Of a DNA stretch of 48,553 nucleotides, positions 18,017 to 26,010 are shown in pieces. The stretch is taken from the NCBI GenBank assembly GCA_029062005.1, contig JAIDQZ010000095.1:1-48553 (forward strand), read 5' to 3'. The first letter of the stretch is position 1; each line of letters opens with the position of its first letter. The stretch is from Muribaculaceae bacterium. Its GTDB lineage: Bacteria; Bacteroidota; Bacteroidia; Bacteroidales; Muribaculaceae. A program made the position numbers and the translations under genes. The notes under the pieces are model-generated. The model was not told the origin of the DNA. It saw only the letters and a program-made list of their open reading frames with translations, and made no database searches.

Positions 18017-20557
18017 ATGAAGATATGTGAAAAATGTCAGAAAGAGAACAGGGACCAGGCACGCTATTGCCGCTTCTGCGGCGAAGAGTTTGCAGTGGAA
18101 GAAACTTATGCAGGCAATGAAACCCCGGATTCTGACGAAACTTACAAGGACAGTTTCGAATATATGCTTGTGGGGATGGAGACACCCAGGAAAGAGATTT
18201 CCGATCTTATCACCACCATAAAAACCGTAATCAAGAAACGCGGCAAGAATGCCTTCAACAATATTAACTCCAATATCCTTATCACAGGACCCACTGGAAC
18301 TGGCAAGAGTGAGCTCGCGAAAGCCGTAATGATGCAGTTTATAGGTGAGGATCTCGCTTCAGAGGAGGATTTCGGAGCATATACTCCGTTGAATATCGAT
18401 GATCTCAATTTCCAGGAAAATGAAGACATGGATCTGGTATGGATCGACGATGCCCACAAGTGTCTCCCTTACAACAAGGAAGACAATCTGTCCGGAACTC
18501 CTTTGGATTACGTGTTTGTCAACGTAAATTCGATCATACGCGATGCCAACAGGCATGTGACCCTCATAATGTCCGGTAATCAGGAGCTTCAGGACTACAT
18601 AGACAGCCGACCGGAACTGAAGAATCTGTTTGCTGTCAACATACGCCTTCCGGAATACACTCCTACTGAGGTGACTGAAATATGCCGGTTCATACTGAAG
18701 AAGACCCACGGTATGACTATGAGCACCGAAGCTAAGGAAAAGCTCGGCAGGGTGATCAACTATGAACGTCGGAATTCCGACAACTTCGGTAATGCGCACC
18801 TCGCGGCAGCGAAAGCCAACGAGCTTATGCTCAAGGCATCACGCAACGGTCATGGCGATACAGTTGAGCCCGGCGACGTGACAGGCAAGGAATACACACC
18901 GAAGACCCTCGAAGAAGTAATGAAGGAATTCGACAAATATGTAGGTGTCGACGAAATCAAGGAGACCATGACCGGAATTGTCAATTCCATCAAATCATTC
19001 GAAAAGCTGCATCCAGACAGAAAGTATGAGCTTAAGGACCACTATCTGTTTCTTGGCAATCCGGGTACCGGAAAGACCACAATGGCAAGGGTGTTTGCCG
19101 ATGCACTCAGCGCTCTGGGCATTCTTCCTTCAGGACAGCTTGTAGAGGTGGCTCCGAAAGACATGAAAGGACAATACATGGGGCATACCGGACCGAAAGT
19201 CGACTCTGTATTCGACCGCGCCATGGGCGGTGTGCTCTTTATAGACGAAGCATACGACATGTGGGGTGGAGAAGATGACACCTTCGGCAACGAGGCTGTG
19301 ACAGCACTGATCAAGAATGTGGAAGACCGCCGTGGCAAACTTGTGGTGATACTTGCAGGCTATCCGAGGGAAATGGACATATTTTCCACCGCCAATCCCG
19401 GAATAGCATCGCGCTTCAACTCCACCATCAATTTCCGTGATTATAATGGAGATGAGCTTACTGAAATAGCACGCCGTATGATCAAGGCGCAGGGCTATTC
19501 CCTTGCCGATGATGCAGAGCGCGGAATAGGGAAATTCTTTGAAAAGATGTATGTATCGCGCAAGAAGGACTTCGCCAACGCACGAGACGTAAGGAATGCC
19601 GTAGACAAGGCAATCAAGGCTCAGAACTCCCGAATCCAGAAAGAAATGAAGGAGGCGGACTTCTCTGAAGACAGGGAATTTATGCTCACCATGGGAGATT
19701 TCACCGGAGAGTCGGAAAAGCCCCCTATGAGCGTGGAGGAAGTAATCGCCACCCTCGATGACCTCATCGGCATGGCAGACATAAAGGAAGAAATACGGAA
19801 ACTCGCTAACGTAGCGATGGTAAACCGTATGCGCATGGAAAGAGGACTTGGAGCGGCTGCGTTGCAACCTGTAAATATCATACTGACCGGAAATCCGGGT
19901 ACGGGAAAGACCACTATCGCCAAACGCCTCGGTCAGGTGCTTCACGCCGCCGGTGTCCTTCCTACCGACAAGGTTGTGGAACGCGAGGCAAAGACCATAC
20001 TGTCGAGCTATATCAACCAGTCAGGCATCAACATGGATAAGGCGGTAGACGAAGCAATGGGTGGTGTGCTATTTATCGACGAGGCATACAATCTTCTCCC
20101 TCAGCCCGGAAGCTCTAACAACACCGGCAACGAAGCTCTTGACGCGCTCATGACACGCATGGAGAACGACAAGGGTAAATTCGTGGTCGTGATTGCCGGC
20201 TACAAGGACCGGATGAAGGAACTTGTGGTAAGGGGAAATCCGGGACTCATGAGCCGCTTCAACAAGAAGTTTCATATCGACGACTATGATGCTGACGCTC
20301 TGGTAGAGATTTTCAAAATGAATGCCCGGAAGCGTAAATTCACACTGACCCCGGATGCGGAGTCAGCACTCAAAGCGCGTGTTAAGGATATGGTGGCTCA
20401 CAAAGGATTGCATTTCGGAAATGCCCGTGAGGTAGTAAATCTCCTTAATGAAGTAGTGGAGAGGCAGGGCAACCGTATAGCCGCCGACATCAGTGTCATA
20501 GAGTCCAGTCCGGAAGCACTGACTACAATAGAGAAAGAAGATATACCATTGGACTAA
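18017..20557 (+). CDS. Zinc-ribbon AAA+ ATPase with three tandem modules (two of CbxX/CfxQ type)
   Basis: An 846-aa cytosolic ATPase. A zinc ribbon (C4, C7, C18, C21) opens the protein. Module 1 (about 50-285) has Walker A GPTGTGKS (91-98) but a divergent Walker B, VWIDDAHK, with Asp where the catalytic Glu is expected. Module 2 (about 300-550) has GNPGTGKT (347-354), VLFIDEAY (406-413) and SRF near 465. Module 3 (about 575-835) has GNPGTGKT (625-632), VLFIDEAY and a matching MSRFN. Modules 2 and 3 belong to the CbxX/CfxQ family, whose members include the Rubisco activase CbbX and EccA of ESX secretion; these remodel or unfold protein partners in a ring. It lies between the kinase and membrane-protein genes. 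No Rubisco or ESX genes are present, so the client is unknown. Confidence 0.9.
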   Translation: MKICEKCQKENRDQARYCRFCGEEFAVEETYAGNETPDSDETYKDSFEYMLVGMETPRKEISDLITTIKTVIKKRGKNAFNNINSNILITGPTGTGKSELAKAVMMQFIGEDLASEEDFGAYTPLNIDDLNFQENEDMDLVWIDDAHKCLPYNKEDNLSGTPLDYVFVNVNSIIRDANRHVTLIMSGNQELQDYIDSRPELKNLFAVNIRLPEYTPTEVTEICRFILKKTHGMTMSTEAKEKLGRVINYERRNSDNFGNAHLAAAKANELMLKASRNGHGDTVEPGDVTGKEYTPKTLEEVMKEFDKYVGVDEIKETMTGIVNSIKSFEKLHPDRKYELKDHYLFLGNPGTGKTTMARVFADALSALGILPSGQLVEVAPKDMKGQYMGHTGPKVDSVFDRAMGGVLFIDEAYDMWGGEDDTFGNEAVTALIKNVEDRRGKLVVILAGYPREMDIFSTANPGIASRFNSTINFRDYNGDELTEIARRMIKAQGYSLADDAERGIGKFFEKMYVSRKKDFANARDVRNAVDKAIKAQNSRIQKEMKEADFSEDREFMLTMGDFTGESEKPPMSVEEVIATLDDLIGMADIKEEIRKLANVAMVNRMRMERGLGAAALQPVNIILTGNPGTGKTTIAKRLGQVLHAAGVLPTDKVVEREAKTILSSYINQSGINMDKAVDEAMGGVLFIDEAYNLLPQPGSSNNTGNEALDALMTRMENDKGKFVVVIAGYKDRMKELVVRGNPGLMSRFNKKFHIDDYDADALVEIFKMNARKRKFTLTPDAESALKARVKDMVAHKGLHFGNAREVVNLLNEVVERQGNRIAADISVIESSPEALTTIEKEDIPLD

Positions 20558-20579
20558 AACCTGTCTAATATTGAAACGT

Positions 20580-21836
20580 ATGAAAAAAATAATGTCTATA
20601 TTGTTCCTGATCGTCTTCACTTCAGGCATTGTCTATGGCGCAAGACCCGCCAACAAAATGTATCGTGTGATGAATCAGGAAACGAAGTTTCTATCCGCTC
20701 CAACTCCCTCCGACGGAGGCAAGGAGCTCCTTATACTGCATCGCGGCGACACACTCATAGCATCAGAGGAAATTGAAAGCTATATGGAAGAGTACGAGGG
20801 AAAGCGTCTGCATTCACTCCCTTTGATCTACAACGGCAGAAAAGGATATGTATATTATAACTCACTTGAACCTATCAAGGCGACTCCTGAAGATACAATA
20901 TACGCTATGCGCTACGACACGCCCTCTTCCGAGACCGAGCTTAAGCGTTCGCTCTACCCTCTTCAGGATTGGGCCATGAACAACTCTCCCGTCGAGCCAT
21001 ATTCCCTTGTCTGGGTCATCATCGGCTGTCTTGCGGGAGCGGCGGTATTCAGTATAGTTCCCGGATTGTTGAATCTGAAAAGACCGGTTCAGAATATATG
21101 CCATGCCTTAGCTGCCGCCATATTCGTCGTTGCCACTTGCGCTGAGCTCCACCATACCCTTTCATTGACCAATATAACGTGGTTTTTCAGTCCCTCCATT
21201 GTAGGTTGGGGAAAGGCAATCCTGAATTTTATTCTCTTCTGCATCGTATGCGGAGTTCAGGGCGTACTCTTCGTGGGACTCTGCTATCAGCTCACCGATG
21301 ACAACGGAGCTTCAAAGAAAAAGAAGGATGAGGACGACGATGATATAGTACTCGTAGGAGTGACAGACGATAAAGACGACGAAAAGGACTGGTCCGGCAT
21401 AATGATCTTTGCCCCCTTCGTGCTTCTTCTTGTTGTGTTCGTCATGTTTATCATAGATGCGTTCTCCGGAGGTGAATGGGGAATCAAGACATATGGCTAC
21501 ATTGCGGCGGTTCTTATTGTTCCGATGGCTGTATTGGAATTCTCTGTCATCAAGACCGGGAATGCGCTTGGTGCGCTAATATTCCCCTTCTTCTATCTCA
21601 TAGGCGGTGCAGGCATCATGCTGGTAGGCTCTGTCCTCGGATTATGGATTCTTGTAGCGGCAGTCATTATAATAGTGCTGGGCATCGCGATTGCGGCTAT
21701 ATTCGGAGCTATAGGAGGACTGCTGACCGGGGGCGAGATTAAAGGAGAACTCCCTGATGGAACAGTAGTGAAAGGCTACAAGGGACTCGATGGCAAATTC
21801 CACGCGAATAATGGGAAAACTTATAATTTTGACTGA
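20580..21836 (+). CDS. Multi-TM membrane protein with N-terminal SH3-like extracytoplasmic domain
   Basis: About 418 aa from the ATG at 20580 (MKKIMSILFL); a TTG three codons upstream is in frame but less likely. A signal peptide ends near VYGARPA, followed by about 80 residues resembling a bacterial SH3 domain (KELLILHRGDTLIA and NGRKGYVYYNSLEP). Three TMs lie around 140-245, then a strongly charged cytoplasmic loop (KKKKDEDDDDIVLVG), then four or five TMs and a short C-terminal tail (GTVVKGYKGLDGKFH). It could sense or bind the periplasm or wall and couple it to the cytoplasmic kinase/AAA+ machinery; this is inference. I recognise no named family for the whole protein. Confidence 0.82.
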   Translation: MKKIMSILFLIVFTSGIVYGARPANKMYRVMNQETKFLSAPTPSDGGKELLILHRGDTLIASEEIESYMEEYEGKRLHSLPLIYNGRKGYVYYNSLEPIKATPEDTIYAMRYDTPSSETELKRSLYPLQDWAMNNSPVEPYSLVWVIIGCLAGAAVFSIVPGLLNLKRPVQNICHALAAAIFVVATCAELHHTLSLTNITWFFSPSIVGWGKAILNFILFCIVCGVQGVLFVGLCYQLTDDNGASKKKKDEDDDDIVLVGVTDDKDDEKDWSGIMIFAPFVLLLVVFVMFIIDAFSGGEWGIKTYGYIAAVLIVPMAVLEFSVIKTGNALGALIFPFFYLIGGAGIMLVGSVLGLWILVAAVIIIVLGIAIAAIFGAIGGLLTGGEIKGELPDGTVVKGYKGLDGKFHANNGKTYNFD

Positions 21837-21844
21837 CGGAAACT

Positions 21845-22399
21845 ATGAAGTATATCGAATGTCCGGAATGTTTTGAAGACATTCCGGAAGACAGCCGTTA
21901 TTGCGACATGTGTGGTGTGGAACTCCTGGAATGTGTCAATTGTCATTCCATAGGCACCGGAGTATTCTGCAGCGAATGCGGCAGACCTATGATCTCACGC
22001 TCCATGCCTGCGGAGGACGCGCCGGAGCCTCCAGAATGGAATGATCATCCTGCCACCGACACAACAGACGGCACCAATATCGGAACTACAATAGGAGGAC
22101 GTAGCAGAAACCTCGTATTGAAAGCCCGCAAGGGTGGATTCATTCTCACTCCGGAAGATGGCGCTGTCATAGGGCGCACCGAAGGTGAATACAGCAGTCT
22201 ATTGGGCTCATGCAATCTCATTTCCCGGCGCCACGGAAAGTTCCTGAAATTGGGACGCGACTGGCATCTCGTAGATTTGGGAAGCACCAACGGATGCCTG
22301 ATCAACGACGTTGAGCTGAAGCCAATGGTCCCTACGAAATTTAAGGCAGGCGATGTCGTAGACATCGGCACCTATATATTTGATGCCGTAGAGCAATGA
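21845..22399 (+). CDS. Zinc-ribbon FHA-domain phosphothreonine reader
   Basis: A 184-aa cytosolic protein. Two zinc ribbons occupy residues 1-50 (C6/9, C20/23, C30/33, C42/45). A flexible Asp/Glu/Pro/Thr-rich linker follows and contains TTIGGR (81-86). The FHA domain (about 88-184) keeps the phosphothreonine-binding set: GR at 110-111, SRRH at 127-130 and STNG at 147-150. FHA domains bind phosphothreonine peptides, so it is the predicted reader of the adjacent kinase. The Thr-rich linker right before the FHA domain recalls the phospho-switch of GarA/OdhI (family knowledge), in which a phosphorylated N-terminal Thr binds the protein's own FHA. It overlaps the PP2C start by 4 nt. Confidence 0.92.
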   Translation: MKYIECPECFEDIPEDSRYCDMCGVELLECVNCHSIGTGVFCSECGRPMISRSMPAEDAPEPPEWNDHPATDTTDGTNIGTTIGGRSRNLVLKARKGGFILTPEDGAVIGRTEGEYSSLLGSCNLISRRHGKFLKLGRDWHLVDLGSTNGCLINDVELKPMVPTKFKAGDVVDIGTYIFDAVEQ

Positions 22400-23118
22400 G
22401 CATGATGTTGAAATATAAGGCTGTCAGCAATGTGGGATGTGTTCGAGCCAACAATGAAGACATGGGCTATGCCAACGGCAAGCTCGTTCGCGACACGCTT
22501 GCCGAAGGATGCTGCGAACCTCCGTCGGCATTTGCTGTTGCCGATGGTATGGGAGGCTATGAAGGTGGAGAGATCGCCTCTGAGATCACGGTAAGATCTT
22601 TCGCACAGGCTTTGCCAGCTATATTCGGACTTTCGAGTGAAGATGAAGTGATCGCCGCCTTGAAAAACTGGGCTAAGACAGCCAACCGGCTTGTGCTTGA
22701 TACAGGAGAGCTGCGTACCGAACTTCGCGAGATGGGCACTACCTTTGTAGGTCTTATTTTTACAGGTGAACTGCTTTATATGATTAATATCGGCGACAGC
22801 CGTTGCTACCGGCTGAGGAATGATGTCATGAAGCAGATGTCTACCGACCATAGCGAACGGGAACGTACGGGAAATGATGCCATAGCTTCAAATGTCATTT
22901 ACAATTACATAGGCAATACTCCCTCAGATTTCTTTTCTGATGTCACAGTTCTCACGCCCATCGCCGGAGATATCTATCTTCTATGCAGCGACGGTCTCAG
23001 CGATATGCTTTCCGAAGAAGAGATCGAAGCAAATTTTCTTGATGCAGAAAGTCTTGTCAACCTGGCTTTAAAAGCCGGGGGACGTGATAATGTCACCGCC
23101 ATTACGGTTGAGGTATAA
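22396..23118 (+). CDS. PP2C-family Ser/Thr protein phosphatase
   Basis: A 240-aa metal-dependent phosphatase, coupled by an ATGA overlap to the FHA gene. It has all core PP2C motifs: RANNEDMG (Glu21/Asp22), VADGMGGYEGGE (Asp50/Gly51 metal site), MINIGDSRCYRL, LLCSDGLSDML and GGRDNVTAI. There is no TM or extra domain. It should reverse phosphorylation by the upstream kinase. It is the last gene of the operon before a new promoter candidate. Confidence 0.95.
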   Translation: MSMMLKYKAVSNVGCVRANNEDMGYANGKLVRDTLAEGCCEPPSAFAVADGMGGYEGGEIASEITVRSFAQALPAIFGLSSEDEVIAALKNWAKTANRLVLDTGELRTELREMGTTFVGLIFTGELLYMINIGDSRCYRLRNDVMKQMSTDHSERERTGNDAIASNVIYNYIGNTPSDFFSDVTVLTPIAGDIYLLCSDGLSDMLSEEEIEANFLDAESLVNLALKAGGRDNVTAITVEV

Positions 23119-23136
23119 TAATTTTTCGTAAATTTG
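23108..23136 (+). promoter_or_regulatory. Candidate promoter for the 23183 gene and bcp
   Basis: TTG (23108-23110, inside the end of the PP2C gene), an 18-nt spacer and TAAATTTG (23129-23136). The spacing is 2 nt shorter than in the other promoters. Confidence 0.45.
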
Positions 23137-23142
23137 CATCCT

Positions 23143-23172
23143 GAAGTGCGTCCGGTGTCTTATCCGCACTTC
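23143..23172 (+). promoter_or_regulatory. Leader hairpin upstream of the 23183 gene
   Basis: 8-bp arms GAAGTGCG and CGCACTTC around a 14-nt loop. If the promoter above is used, the mRNA would begin at about the base of this stem. AGGAG follows at 23177-23181, unusually close to the ATG. Confidence 0.5.
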
Positions 23173-23182
23173 ACATAGGAGT

Positions 23183-23611
23183 ATGGCTGACAATTATCTT
23201 GAGAGAAGGATGGAGGAACTGCGCGGCGGACGACTGGGTGTGAAAGGTGGCGTTCCGGGCATAAAGCCGGGAAGCCTGAGGATTGTCGTAGCCGGCGGAT
23301 GCAGCGGCAAAGCATTTGAGGAAGTGCTGGCATACCGGCGGAAGGGATACCGAGTTGCGGTTTTTGACCCTGACGAATCGGAAGGTAAACGAATGGCATA
23401 TCGTAATGGAGTCCGGTATCATCACGTAGCACTTGACGATGCGGTAGCCATGGGAAAGGAAACGGAAAATCTTCTGAAGGTATGGCGAAATATTGATATT
23501 ATAATTGGAGATGAATTCCCGTGCAGTATAATAGGTCAGCATGTGGCGAAATGGAGAAATTCGCTTCCTATTCCCGACTTTTCGGAAGTAAGAATTGTTA
23601 TTCTACAATAA
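23183..23611 (+). CDS. Small Rossmann-like protein of unknown function
   Basis: A 142-aa protein. After a basic N-terminus (MADNYLERRMEELRGGRLG), a nucleotide-binding-like beta-alpha-beta unit appears: LRIVVAGGCSGKAFEEVLAY, then YRVAVFDPDESEGKRMA, with a Gly-rich turn and an acidic residue at the end of strand 2 as in NAD(P)-binding proteins. The chain is too short for a complete dehydrogenase and lacks a visible catalytic Tyr-Lys pair. It precedes bcp by 21 nt and may be cotranscribed with it. The function is not assigned. Confidence 0.75.
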   Translation: MADNYLERRMEELRGGRLGVKGGVPGIKPGSLRIVVAGGCSGKAFEEVLAYRRKGYRVAVFDPDESEGKRMAYRNGVRYHHVALDDAVAMGKETENLLKVWRNIDIIIGDEFPCSIIGQHVAKWRNSLPIPDFSEVRIVILQ

Positions 23612-23632
23612 ACCTCTAAAAAAATATCGATT

Positions 23633-24082
23633 ATGGAAATTGGAGATAAGTTTCCCGACCTCCTCGGGACCGACGCACAGGGAAAGGAAGTAAGGCTGAG
23701 TGATTACCCCGGAAAGAAATTTGTACTTTACTTCTATCCGAAAGACAACACCCCCGGCTGTTCAGCCGAGGCATGCAGCCTTAACGACGGACTTGATGAA
23801 TTGGCAGCCAAAGGATATCAGGTGATAGGTGTCAGCAAGGACTCCGCCGCAAGCCATATCAAGTTCACAGACAAATTCGGACTCAGGTTCCCTCTTGTGG
23901 CAGACACTGACACGACGCTCTGCCAGCTCGCCGGAGTTTGGCAAAAAAAGAAAATGGCGGGACGCGAATACATGGGTATAGTCCGCACCACTTTCCTTCT
24001 CTCTCCCGACGGCACCGTTGAACAGATAATCCCCAAGGTCAACACCAAAGATGCCGCCAACCAGATACTTAAATTAATTTAG
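23633..24082 (+). CDS. bcp: Thioredoxin-dependent thiol peroxidase (BCP-type peroxiredoxin)
   Basis: A 149-aa cytosolic peroxiredoxin that reduces H2O2 and organic hydroperoxides using thioredoxin. The peroxidatic Cys lies in YFYPKDNTPGCSAEACSLND (about residues 32-51), with the second Cys five residues later, as in the 2-Cys atypical BCP/PrxQ class; the supporting Arg is in GREYMGIVRTTFLL. The stop is followed directly by the AT-rich heptad array, which may end the transcript. Confidence 0.96.
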   Translation: MEIGDKFPDLLGTDAQGKEVRLSDYPGKKFVLYFYPKDNTPGCSAEACSLNDGLDELAAKGYQVIGVSKDSAASHIKFTDKFGLRFPLVADTDTTLCQLAGVWQKKKMAGREYMGIVRTTFLLSPDGTVEQIIPKVNTKDAANQILKLI

Positions 24083-24176
24083 AATTTAGAATTGAGAATT
24101 TAGAATTGAGAATTGAGAATTGAGAATAAACTTTACTTCTGCGCTAAGTGTTAAACTCAATTCTCAATTCTCAATT
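24083..24176. repeat. AT-rich heptad arrays forming a long inverted repeat between convergent genes
   Basis: AGAATTG/AGAATTT heptads run from the bcp stop to about 24124, and CTCAATT heptads run in the opposite sense at 24156-24176. Three units on each side (24104-24124 and 24156-24176) are perfectly complementary, giving a 21-bp stem with a 31-nt loop. The right arm overlaps the GH28 stop codon. It could act as a two-way terminator for bcp and GH28. Confidence 0.85.
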
Positions 24177-25661
24177 AATATTGACATTCTCGACGCCATC
24201 TCCATAGGTGATTTTTTCGCCTGGAACATCTACTGTCACATTCTTAAGCGTAAGTCCGTCCACATGATTAAGGGTGAAGCCCTTGTCAGCACGGAATCGG
24301 CAGTCTTCAAGCACCACGTTCTTCATCGGCATCTCAGGCAGACCGTTGAAAAGAGCGGCACGTCCTGCCGACCGGCACACCACATCCTTGATGAAGATAT
24401 TGCGGAATGAGGGGGTCTCCTCAGTGACGGGAGGCACCGGTGCACCCGGTTTGATACCATAATACATATCGAAGATAAGCGCCTCGCCGGGTATGTCAGT
24501 CATCTTGATATTGTCCACGTAGATATTCTCGACAACACCGCCGCGTCCGCGTGTCGACTTGAAGCGGAGTCCTACATCAGTGCCGATAAACACACAGTTC
24601 CTGGCAACGATATCCTTACATCCGCCCGACATCTCGCTGCCGATCACAAAACCACCATGACCGTGATATACGGTGCAACCGTCGATCAGGACATTGGAAG
24701 AAGGAACCCCACGGTCACGTCCATCCTTGTCTTTGCCACTCTTCAGGCAGATCGCATCATCGCCGACATCAAAACTGCTGTTGACAAGAAGCACATTTGT
24801 GCATGACTCGATATCGATTCCGTCGCCATTCTGCGCATACCATGGATTTCGGATAGTCACATTATCCACTATCAGATTCTCGCACATCAGCGGATGCACG
24901 TTCCAGGCGGGTGAATTTTCAAATGTCACGCCCTGAAGAAGAACATTCGTGCATCCTATGAAAGATACAAGCACCGGACGCAGGAAATCGTGTCCAGCCT
25001 CCAAAGCTTCGGGATCTCCGGAATGCACTTTCTCCTGAATTTCCTTATCATAATATACTTTCAGCACCTTCTCATTCGGAAACCATATATCACCCTTGTC
25101 ATTTACCACACCGCTGGCGATGAGTTTTTTCCATTGGGAATCAGTCATCTTCATTTTCTTCACCGGTCTCCAGCACTGACCATTACCGTTGATGGTGCCT
25201 TCGCCGGTGATGGAGATGTTTTTCTTACCACGGGCTGTGAGCGGAGACATTGCCCGGTAAGTGGAAAGTCCCTCCCAGTCCGACTTCATCACCGGATAGT
25301 CGGAGAGGTTCTCGCTGAAAAGTATCAGCGCGCCACGGTCGAGATGCAGGTCAATATTGTCATCAAACACTATCGGACCCGTATACCATATTCCTTCCGG
25401 CACTATAAGATGACCTCCTCCTTTCGACGCAAGGTGCGCGATAGCCTTCTCGAATGCCACCGTATTGAGCGTCACTCCATCATTGACACCTCCGAAATCA
25501 GATATTTTCACACTGTAAGAAGGAACTGAAAACTCCTTCACCTGATTTATTTTCACCGGAAGACCGGAGTATAACTTACTGTAGTCGGCAGCTGAAGCCG
25601 AAAGAGCAGCAAGGCACAACGCCATAGCAGGCAGCAACAATTTTTTTAGTTTCATCATCAT
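24171..25661 (-). CDS. Glycoside hydrolase family 28 protein (polygalacturonase-like)
   Basis: Secreted or periplasmic right-handed beta-helix enzyme, about 496 aa from the first of three consecutive ATGs (25661, 25658, 25655). A TTG at 25688 extends the frame, but the ATGs lead straight into a signal peptide (KLKKLLLPAMALCLAALSA). GH28 motifs are present: NGDGIDIESC, VGDDAICLKSG (catalytic Asp pair), GHGGFVIGSEMSGG, and GLRFKSTRGRGG in place of the common RIK. It probably hydrolyses galacturonic-acid linkages in pectin or rhamnogalacturonan; exo or endo action cannot be read. No SusC/SusD pair or other pectin genes are nearby, so it is an isolated CAZyme. Neighbouring heptads overlap its stop codon. 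Confidence 0.92.
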   Translation of the reverse strand: MMMKLKKLLLPAMALCLAALSASAADYSKLYSGLPVKINQVKEFSVPSYSVKISDFGGVNDGVTLNTVAFEKAIAHLASKGGGHLIVPEGIWYTGPIVFDDNIDLHLDRGALILFSENLSDYPVMKSDWEGLSTYRAMSPLTARGKKNISITGEGTINGNGQCWRPVKKMKMTDSQWKKLIASGVVNDKGDIWFPNEKVLKVYYDKEIQEKVHSGDPEALEAGHDFLRPVLVSFIGCTNVLLQGVTFENSPAWNVHPLMCENLIVDNVTIRNPWYAQNGDGIDIESCTNVLLVNSSFDVGDDAICLKSGKDKDGRDRGVPSSNVLIDGCTVYHGHGGFVIGSEMSGGCKDIVARNCVFIGTDVGLRFKSTRGRGGVVENIYVDNIKMTDIPGEALIFDMYYGIKPGAPVPPVTEETPSFRNIFIKDVVCRSAGRAALFNGLPEMPMKNVVLEDCRFRADKGFTLNHVDGLTLKNVTVDVPGEKITYGDGVENVNIN

Positions 25662-25829
25662 TAGGTTAATATTACTGAATATCTGCAATATTTATAAATT
25701 ACGACCTTTAAGATCATTGATTTTCAACTAAATTCAAAGGAATCACTTCCTCGGCTCGGCTTTGGACGGTACTTTTTGCCCAAAACCGCCCCAGGGGCTC
25801 TGAAATTTTATGAGATGGGGTCTTAGTTG
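25662..25829 (-). promoter_or_regulatory. Structured 5' leader of the GH28 gene
   Basis: About 160 nt between the -7 element and the ATG. On the RNA, GGGCGGU pairs with ACCGUCC (DNA 25785-25791 and 25764-25770; one G-U pair). A competing GC hairpin, GCCCC/GGGGC, occupies 25788-25798. The two share bases 25788-25791, so they exclude each other. I recognise no named riboswitch class. Confidence 0.45.
25807..25825. repeat. Dispersed element, copy 2
   Basis: The plus-strand text TTTATGAGATGGGGTCTTA is an exact 19-nt inverted copy of 30948-30966. It sits at the expected transcription start of the GH28 gene. Confidence 0.75.
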
Positions 25830-25837
25830 CAAAGTTA
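25830..25837 (-). promoter_or_regulatory. Candidate -7 element for the GH28 gene
   Basis: The minus-strand octamer TAACTTTG is identical to the pckA and Lrp -7 elements. No TTG is found at the usual 20-nt distance upstream, so this promoter may need an activator. Confidence 0.5.
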
Positions 25838-25910
25838 ATAAAAAATTTGAATATAATCCTATATCAGGCTCACTTATCTTCCAATTATCGCACATTGACA
25901 TATGTTACGG

Positions 25911-25970
25911 GCAGACAAAAGCGCAACAATCATACACAGTCGGACAAAAGTGTACGGAATCGGACACTCA
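25911..25970 (+). promoter_or_regulatory. Candidate enhancer sites for the sigma-54 activator
   Basis: Three direct half-sites are seen: GCAGACAAAAG (25911), TCGGACAAAAG (25940) and TCGGACACTCA (25960). An imperfect dyad GTGTACGGAATCGGACAC (25950-25967, pattern GTGTnCGnnnnCGnACAC) overlaps the last two and is centred about 78 bp before the predicted transcription start. The position suits an NtrC-type activator such as the one at 37909-39234. Confidence 0.45.
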
Positions 25971-26010
25971 ATCAAAATACTAAACATTGATTATCAGGTA
26001 TTTGTATTTT

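Noticed and set aside
18017..20557. Rubisco activase or EccA of an ESX system
   Set aside because: No Rubisco, WXG100, EccC or other ESX genes are present; only the ATPase family is shared.
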